From Acanthochromis polyacanthus (lineage: Eukaryota; Chordata; Actinopteri; Pomacentridae), in contig NC_067122.1 in the NCBI RefSeq assembly GCF_021347895.1, positions 13,629,983-13,693,982 on the forward strand: a stretch of DNA of 64,000 nucleotides, in the 5' to 3' direction. A program made the translations under genes and the position numbers. This document shows, piece by piece, positions 57,301 through 64,000 of this stretch. Each line of letters begins with the position of its first letter. The stretch's first letter is position 1. The notes under the pieces are model-generated. The model saw only the letters and a list, made by a program, of their open reading frames with translations, was not told where the DNA came from and did not search any database.

Positions 57301-57380
57301 GCATGACTTCATAAAATAAGGGCTGACATGGGGAAGCAACCCCGTGGCCACAAGGGCCTCTCTCACTCCCTCCTTGTGTT
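54316..57380. other. Intergenic or intronic; nothing recognised
   Basis: AT-rich to about 57000, with a T/A homopolymer patch at 55068-55150. From 57100 to 57300 it is GC-richer and contains C-runs (CTCCCCTCCCCTCCCC) and CCACCACCACC. Acceptor look-alikes (55660, 56502, 57298, 57486, 57720) do not open into recognisable coding sequence. Confidence 0.4.
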
Positions 57381-57430
57381 CACACACACACACACACACA
57401 CACACACCAACACACACACCAACACACACA
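57381..57430. repeat. (CA)n microsatellite, imperfect
   Basis: CA repeats interrupted twice by CCAA. Confidence 0.93.
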
Positions 57431-57859
57431 AAGCTTCATTCGACGAATCTTGGGACTGATCTTCTCTGAGTCTCTCCTCCTCCCAGTGTGCAGCAAGACA
57501 GATGGAGATTCATCTCTCAACAAGCTGTGATCTGTGTTTAGAGATGTGTGCTGCAGAACACAACTCTAATTAGGTTTATTGTTGATCTTGGGAGGTTAAT
57601 TTGTACTTGGCTTCAAGTAAACATGCTGAAAGAGGCCAACCTAGTTCCTTACAAGGCACCGGCACTGCAGCTCTAAAGAAAGACAGCTTTTTTTTTTTTT
57701 ATCTTCTTGACTTTCCAGGTGATTCAGAAAGATTATACCCCTGTGCTATATTTGTCTGGTCTGGTGTAATTGTGCTTGCTACGAGGGTGGGAGATCTGTC
57801 TTGGTTGGAAAGGTGGAACTAGGAATGAGATACAGTACTCGAAGCGTGTTTGTCGAATG

Positions 57860-58127
57860 AGAAACGTACGCACAGTTGTGTCATATTTACGTCGCCAAGG
57901 AATGGCAGAGTTATGAGACAATCTGCGTACTGTCTGTCTGTTTGTCCGTCTGCCCGTCCATCTGTCTCTGTCGGTCTGTCTCTGTCTGTCGGTCTGTGTG
58001 AAACATGACTTTAAAACGGACAAACAGATTTGAATGAAATTTTCAGGAAAGGTCAAAAAAGACACACGGACCACCTCATTAAATTTTGATGCAGCTTATA
58101 GTCCGGATCCACAACTTTAAGGTTTTC
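57860..58127 (+). repeat. Dispersed fish repeat bordering the satellite, with (TCTG)n core
   Basis: GTCGCCAAGGAATGGCAGAG..., then a (TCTG)n-type run (57933-58001), then AAACGGACAAACAGATTTGA, TGAAATTTTCAGGAAAGGTC, and ATTAAATTTTGATGCAGCTT with a GTCCGGATCC segment. This ordered wording is familiar from an abundant fish interspersed repeat of uncertain class. Its right part (TTCCCATTGCAAAAAAGTCA) runs straight into the first satellite monomer. Confidence 0.6.
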
Positions 58128-59293
58128 CCATTGCAAAAAAGTCACACTTTAGTATGTTGTCCAAAATATGACAAAGACGTCATAGTTTAGTATGTCGTCA
58201 AAAATGTGGAAAAAACGTCATAGTTGAGTACAGTATGTCGACTAAAACATGACAAAAATGTCATGGTTTAGTATGCCATCCAAAATGTGGAATAAACGTC
58301 ATAGTTTAGTATGTCGACGAAAACGTGACAAAAACGTCATAGTTTAGTATGTCGTCAAAATAGGACACAAACGTCATAGTTTACTATTTTGTCCAAAACG
58401 TGACAAAAATGTCATAGGTTAGTATGTCGTCGAAAACATGACAAAATGTCACAGTTTAGTGTGTTGTCCGAAATGTGGAAAAAAACATCTTAATTGAGTA
58501 TGTCATCCAAAATATGACATAAAACTTCATACTTTGGTATGTCGTCCAAAATATGACAAAAACATCATTGTTTATTATGTGATCAAAAATATGGAAAAAA
58601 AAACTTAGTTTAGTATGTAGTCCAAAATGTGAAATAAACGTCATACTTTAGTATGTCATCCAAAAAAATCACAAAAGCGGTAGAGTTTAGTGTGTTGTCC
58701 AAAATATCACAAAAACATCTTAATATGTCGTCCAAAAAAATCACAAAAAAAGTCATGAGTCAGTATGATGTCCAAAATTTGACAAAAACATCATAGTTTA
58801 TGTCATCAAAATATGTGGAAAAAAATGTCCTAGTTTAGTATGTCATCAAAACATGTAGAAAAAATATCATAGTTTAGTATGTCTTCCAAAATATGACAAA
58901 AACGTCATAGTTTAGTATGTCGTCCAAAATATGACTAAAACGTCATACATTAGTATGTCGACGAAAATGTGACTAAAATATCATAGTTTAGTATGTCATC
59001 CAAAATATGGAGAAAAAACGTCATGTTCAGTATGTTGTCCAAAATATGACAAAAATGTCATAGTTTAGTACGTCATCAAAAAATGTAGAAATAATATCAT
59101 AGTTTAGTATGTCGTGCAAAGTATGACAAAAAAGTCATAGTTTAGAATGTCATCCAAAATATGACAAAAACATAGTTTAATATGTCGTTGAAGATATGGA
59201 AAAAAGTCATAGTTTAGTATGTCCTCCAAAATGTGAAAAAAACATCATAAGTCAGTATGTTGTCCAAAATTTGACAAAAACGTCATAGTTGAG

Positions 59294-59605
59294 TTTTGGT
59301 AAGTGCCGGTGTGGTGGGTTTGGCATGCATGAGAACCTCCACTAAAAGGAGGGAACTGTCTCATCTAGCCCAAGGAGGTACACACAGCCCGCCCCCCGCA
59401 GGAGCCACAGGGTGGAGAGCCAGCCCAGGAGCCCGGAGCGACCCCCGCCGACACAGCCAGAGCCCCAAGGCCCGCGCAGCAGAACGGGCCATAGCAGATC
59501 CTCACGGCGCCCCACCGGCCCACAGCCCCACTTCCCCACGACCACCTTCCCCCACAACCCGCCCCCCCCCGCCCCCGCCCCCAACCCCCACACCCCCAAA
59601 CCCCA
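59294..59605. mobile_element. GC-rich insertion inside the satellite
   Basis: About 312 bp break the array between ...GTCATAGTTGAG and ATGACAAAAACGTC.... The insert begins AT-balanced (GGTAAGTGCCGGTGTGGTGG, CATGCATGAGAACC) and becomes extremely C-rich, ending in runs of CCCCC separated by single bases (about 59555-59605). The 59296-59610 frame is a by-product of this C-richness (PPPP...). The style resembles the GC-rich body of the retroposon at 6190-6430, but no sequence match was confirmed. Clear target-site duplications were not identified. Confidence 0.55.
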
Positions 59606-60527
59606 GATGACAAAAACGTCATAGTTTAGTATGTCATCAAAAAATGGAGAAAAGATATCATAGTTTAGTATGTTGTGCAAAGTATGACAAAAACGTCATA
59701 TTTTAGAATGTCATCCAAAATATGACAAAAACGTCATAGTTTAGTATGTTGTTCAACATATGGAAAAAGTCATAGTTTAGTATGTCCTCCAAAATGTGAC
59801 AAAAACGTCATAGTTTAGAATGTCATCCAAAATATGACAAAAACGTCATAGTTTAGTATGTCGCCCAAAATATGATAAAAACGTCACAGTTTAGTATGTC
59901 CTCCAAAATGTGACAAAAACGTCATAGTTTAGAATGTCATCCAAAATATGACAAAAACATCATAGTTTAGTATGTCGTCCAAGATATGACAAAAACGTCA
60001 TAGTTTAGTATGTCATCAAAAAATGTAGAAAAGATATCATAGTTTAGTATGTTGTGCAAAGTTTGACAAAAACGTCATAGTTTAGAATGTCATCCAAAAT
60101 ATGACAAAAACGTCATAGTTTAGTATGTCGCCCAAAATATGATAAAAACGTCACAGTTTAGTATGTCATTCAAAATATGGAAAAAAAACATCATAGTTGA
60201 GTATGTCGTTCAAAATATGACAAAAACATCAGAGTTTAGTATGTCGCCCAAAATTGGAAAAAACGTCATAGTTTTGTATGTCATCCAAAATATGGAGAAA
60301 ACATCATACTTTAGTATGTTGTCCAAAATATGGAAAAAACGTCTTAGTTTAGTATGTCGCCCAAAATTTGATAAAAACGTCATAGTTTTGTATGTCGTCC
60401 AAAATATGGAGAAAACATCGGTTTCATATGTCGTCCAAAATATGGAGAAAACATCATAATTTAGTATGTCGTCCAAAATATGACAAAAACCTCATAGTTT
60501 AGTATGTCATCAAAAAGTGTGGAAAAA

Positions 60528-60666
60528 GGGGTGCCTGTTTAGCTCAATGGGTTAAGCAGGTGAACCATGTATAGGGACTTGGGTTTGATTCCTGCTTGTG
60601 ACCCTTTGCTTCATGTCATCCCTCATTACCTGTCTGTTTCTCACTTTGTCTATCAAGCCAAGACAA
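60528..60666 (+). mobile_element. tRNA-derived SINE, copy 1 (internally deleted)
   Basis: GGGGTGCCTGTTTAGCTCAA opens a tRNA-like head. The A box TAGCTCAATGGG is at 60540-60551 and a B box GGTTTGATTCC at 60582-60592. The tail has CTTGTGACCCTTTGCTTCAT then C/T-rich sequence ending CTTTGTCTATCAAG. This matches a percomorph SINE head with a GCTTGTGGCCCTTTGCTGCATGTC-type body. Relative to copy 3, 19 nt between the boxes are missing and the B box has C to T. Confidence 0.8.
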
Positions 60667-62263
60667 GTCATAGTTGAGTGTGTCACCCAAAATATGATAA
60701 AAACATCACAGTTTAGTGTCTTGTCCAAAATATGACAAAAACGTCATAGTTTCGTATGTCGCCCAAAATATGATAAAAAAGTCACAGTTTAGTGTCTCAT
60801 CCAAAATATGACTAAAACGTCATAGTTTAGTATGTCGATGAAAACGTGACAAAAATGTCAGAGTTTCGTATGTCATCCAAAATATGACAAAAACGTCATA
60901 GTTTAGTATATCGCCCAAAATATGATAAAAATGTCACAGTTTAGTGTGTCGTCCAAAATATCATAAAAACATCACAGTTTAGCATGTCGACGAAAATGTG
61001 ACAAAAATGTCATACTTTAGTATGTCGTCCAAAGTTTGACAAAAACATCATAGTTTAGTATGTAATCAAAAATATGCCAAAAACGTCTTAGTTTAGTATG
61101 TCGCCCAAAATTTGATAAAAACGTGATAGTTTTGTATGTCGTCCAAAATATGGAGAAAACATCATACTTTAGTATGTCTTCCAAAATATGACAAAAACGT
61201 CATAGTTTAGTATGTCGTCCAAAATATGACATAAATATCATAGTTTAGTATGTCGTCCAAAATATGACAAAAACGTGATCGTTTAGTATGTCGTCCAAAA
61301 TATGGAAAAAACGTCATAGTTTAGTATGTCATCCAAAATATGACAAAAACGTCATAGTTTATTTAGTATGTCATCAAAAAATAGGAAAAAATGTCATACG
61401 TTAGTATGTCTTCCAAAATATGGAGAAAACGTCATAATTTAGTATGGAGTCCAAAATATGACATAAACATCATAGTTTAGTATGTCGTCCAAAATATGAC
61501 AAAAACGTCATAGTTTCGTATATCGCCCAAAATATGATAAAAATGTCACAGTTTAGTGTGTCGTCCAAAATATGATAAAAACATCACAGTTTAGCATGTC
61601 GACGAAAATGTGACAAAAATGTCATACTTTAGTATGTCGTCCAAAATATGACAAAAACGTCATAGTTTCGTATGTCGCCCAAAATATGATAAAAAAGTCA
61701 CAGTTTAGTGTCTCATCCAAAATATGACTAAAACGTCATAGTTTAGTATGTCGATGAAAACGTGACAAAAATGTCAGAGTTTGGTATGTCGTCCAAAATA
61801 TGACAAAAACGTCATAGTTTAGTATGTCGTCCAAAGTTTGACAAAAACATCATAGTTTAGTATGTAATCAAAAATATGCCAAAAACGTCATAGTTTAGTA
61901 TGTCGTTCAAAATATGGAAAAAACGTCTTAGTTTAGTACGTCGCCCAAAATTTGATAAAAACGTCATAGTTTTGTATGTCGTCCAAAATATGGAGAAAAC
62001 ATCATACTTTAGTATGTCTTCCAAAATATGACAAAAACGTCATAGTTTAGTATGTCGTCCAAAGTTTGACAAAAATATCATAGTTTCGTATGTCGCCCAA
62101 AATTTGATAAAAACGTCATAGTTTTGTATGTCGTCTAAAATATGGAAAAAACATCGGTTTCATATGTCGTCCAAAATATGGAGAAAACGTCATAATTTAG
62201 TATGTCGTCCAAAATATGACAAAAACCTCATAGTTTAGTATGTCATCAAAAAGTGTGGAAAAA

Positions 62264-62402
62264 GGGGTACCTGTTTAGCTCAATGGGTTAAGCAGGTGAA
62301 CCATGTATAGGGACTTGGGTTTGATTCCTGCTTGTGACCCTTTGCTTCATGTCATTCCTCATTTCCTGTCTCTCTCTTACTTTGTCTATCAAGCCAAGAC
62401 AA
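62264..62402 (+). mobile_element. tRNA-derived SINE, copy 2 (same deletion as copy 1)
   Basis: Almost the same as copy 1, including the 19-nt deletion between A box (62276-62287) and B box (62318-62328). The satellite sequence to the left (CATCAAAAAGTGTGGAAAAA) is also the same. The shared flank and shared deletion show it arose by duplication of copy 1's block, not by a new retroposition. Confidence 0.8.
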
Positions 62403-62895
62403 GTCATAGTTTAGTATGTCACCCAAAATATGATAAAAACGTCACAGTTTAGTGTCTCGTCCAAAATATGACAAAAACGTCATAGTTTAGTATATCGCCC
62501 AAAATATGATAAAAATGTCACAGTTTAGTGTGTCGTCCAAAATATCATAAAAACATCACAGTTTAGCATGTCGACGAAAATGTGACAAAAATGTCATACT
62601 TTAGTATGTCGTCCAAAATATGACAAAAACATCATAGTTTAGTATGTCTTCCAAAATATGACATAAACATCATAGTTTAGTATGTCGTCCAAAATATGAC
62701 AAAAACGTGATCGTTTAGTATGTCGTCCAAAATATGACAAAAACATCATAGTTTAGTATGTCGCCCAAAATTTGATAAAAACGTCATAGTTTTGTATGTC
62801 GTCTAAAATATGACAAAAACTTCATAATTTAGTATGTCTTCCAAAATATGACAAAAACGTCATAGTTTAGTAAGTCATCAAAAAGTGTGGAAAAA

Positions 62896-63050
62896 GGGGT
62901 ACCTGTTTAGCTCAATGGGTTAAGCAGGTGAACCATGTATAGAAACTGCTCTCTGATGCAGTGGCCTGGGTTCGATTCCTGCTTGTGGCCATTTGCTTCA
63001 TGTCTTCCCTCATTTCCTGTCTCTCTCTCTCACTTTGTCTATCAAAAAAA
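62896..63050 (+). mobile_element. tRNA-derived SINE, copy 3 (fuller head)
   Basis: The A box TAGCTCAATGGG is at 62908-62919. The intact B box GGTTCGATTCC is at 62969-62979, with CTGCTCTCTGATGCAGTGGC present between them. This spacing is closer to a real Pol III tRNA promoter. The left flank inside the satellite is the same as for copies 1 and 2, so this appears to be the least-altered descendant of one original insertion. It is a retroposon, not a working tRNA gene. Confidence 0.82.
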
Positions 63051-63126
63051 GTCATAGACAAGTATTTTACCCAAAATATGATAAAAACGTCACAGTTCAG
63101 TGTGTCGTCCAAAATATGACAAAAAC

Positions 63127-63430
63127 GTCATAGTTTCGTATATCGCCCAAAATATGATAAAAATGTCACAGTTTAGTGTGTCGTCCAAAATATGATAAAA
63201 ACATCACAGTTTAGCATGTCGACGAAAATGTGACAAAAATGTCATAGTTTAGTATGTCATCCAAAATATGACAAAAACGTCATAGTTTCGTATATCGCCC
63301 AAAATATGATAAAAAATGTCACAGTTTAGTGTGTCGTCCAAAATATGATAAAAACATCACAGTTTAGCATGTCGACGAAAATGTGACAAAAATGTCATAG
63401 TTTAGTATGTCATCCAAAATATGACGAAAA
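63127..63430. repeat. 152-bp higher-order repeat (4 x 38 bp), two tandem copies
   Basis: Four distinguishable monomers occur in fixed order: GTCATAGTTTCGTATATCGC..., GTCACAGTTTAGTGTGTCGT..., ATCACAGTTTAGCATGTCGA..., GTCATAGTTTAGTATGTCAT.... The block starting 63127 recurs at 63279, exactly 152 bp later. Other copies of the same four-monomer block begin at about 60895, 61507, 62479 and 63883. Confidence 0.9.
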
Positions 63431-64000
63431 CGTCATAGTATGTCGACGAAAACGTGACAAAAATGTCAGAGTTTGGTATGTCGTCCAAAATATGACAAAA
63501 ACGTCATAGTTTAGTATGTCGTCCAAAATATGGAAAAAACGTCATAGTTTAGTATGTCATCCAAAATATGTCAAAAACGTCATAGTTTAGTATGTCGTCC
63601 AAAATATGGAAAAAACGTCTTAGTTTAGTATGTCGCCCAAAATTTGATAAAAACGTCATAGTTTAGTATGTCGTCCAAAGTTTGACAAAAACATCATAGT
63701 TTCGTATGTCCCCCAAAATTTGATAAAAACGTCATAGTTTAGTATGTCGTTCAAAATATGGAAAAAACGTCTTAGTTTAGTATGTCGCCCAAAATTTGAT
63801 AAAAACATCATACTTTTGTATGTCGTCCAAAATATGGAGAAAACATCATACTTTAGTATGTCTTCCAAAATATGACAAAAACGTCATAGTTTAGTATATC
63901 GCCCAAAATATGATAAAAATGTCACAGTTTCGTGTGTCGTCCAAAATATGATAAAAACATCACAGTTTAGCATGTCGACAAAAATGTCATAGTTTAGTAT

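Larger units (their letters stand above)
58128..64000. repeat. 38-bp tandem satellite array (extends past window end)
   Basis: A monomer of 38 bp recurs over about 5.9 kb. Its consensus, in pieces, is GTCATAGTTTAGTATGTCGT, then CCAAAATATGAC, then AAAAAC. Common variants are ATATGGAAAAAA, TATGATAAAAA, GTCACAGTTTAG and TCGCCC for TCGTCC. Monomers from 58128 to 59290 are more irregular in length; those after about 59600 are more uniform. The most frequent form contains TATGAC-AAAAAC-GTCATA, a 6-bp-arm palindrome, and an ACGTCA half-site. Because 38 is not a multiple of 3, any open frame repeats every 38 residues, and the predicted peptides here have no meaning. The array is interrupted by an inserted GC-rich segment and three SINE copies. 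Confidence 0.97.

Noticed and set aside
57715..57822. TTTCCAG acceptor and 34-codon frame as possible second exon for the 54208 candidate
   Set aside because: Phase fits, but the peptide has no recognisable family and the region is flanked by simple repeats.
59296..59610. 104-codon Pro-rich frame
   Set aside because: Arises from C-runs in the GC-rich insertion and overlaps satellite at both ends.
60139..60459. 106-codon frame with repeating VQNMEKTS-like segments, and the mirrored minus-strand frames
   Set aside because: Translation of the 38-bp satellite; period of 38 residues follows from the frame shift per monomer.
60528..60666. tRNA gene
   Set aside because: A and B boxes are present but the cloverleaf is broken, the B box is altered, and SINE body sequence follows.

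Overview
This window looks like nuclear DNA of a ray-finned, probably percomorph, fish. The evidence is several generations of Tc1/mariner elements, a tRNA-derived SINE of a type common in percomorphs, many long (CA)n/(TG)n tracts, vertebrate-style splice sites and very long introns. No prokaryotic-style gene or operon is present. Most open frames here are chance or low-complexity frames and are not annotated.

The one host gene I can support is the 3' end of a diaphanous-related formin, best matched to diaph2, on the + strand. The exon at 858-950 encodes the diaphanous autoregulatory domain ([17 protein letters not shown] followed by RDRRKRTPR) and ends in phase 1. The last coding exon is at 52438-52502 and encodes a DNRRAVLERSRSRHN-type tail. 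They are about 51.5 kb apart. Between them I see two unannotated, phase-compatible exon-like segments: a 51-nt cassette at 5181-5231 and a larger exon or terminal exon at 33960-34075. Both would change the tail just after the DAD basic patch.

The intron and flanks carry mobile DNA of different ages: a dead Tc1-like transposase (about 1750-2195); an apparently complete Tc1-like transposon with 213-bp inverted repeats and an unbroken 350-residue DD34E transposase (3194-4828); a non-LTR-type repeat (about 6024-6650); a TA-flanked 235-bp MITE (28084-28318); a second, differently branded Tc1/mariner relic (about 32590-33470); a third relic end (about 47790-48110); and a short LINE/SINE-type fragment (about 51561-51705). 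The stretch from about 9.7 to 28 kb is notably free of recognisable transposons.

Downstream of the gene, a possible but unproven TATA-type first exon lies at 54208-54315. From about 58128 to the window end there is a 38-bp tandem satellite. It has a 152-bp (4-monomer) higher-order repeat, a built-in short palindrome (TATGAC-N6-GTCATA), a GC-rich insertion (59294-59605), and three copies of one tRNA-SINE insertion that seem to have been amplified with the array.
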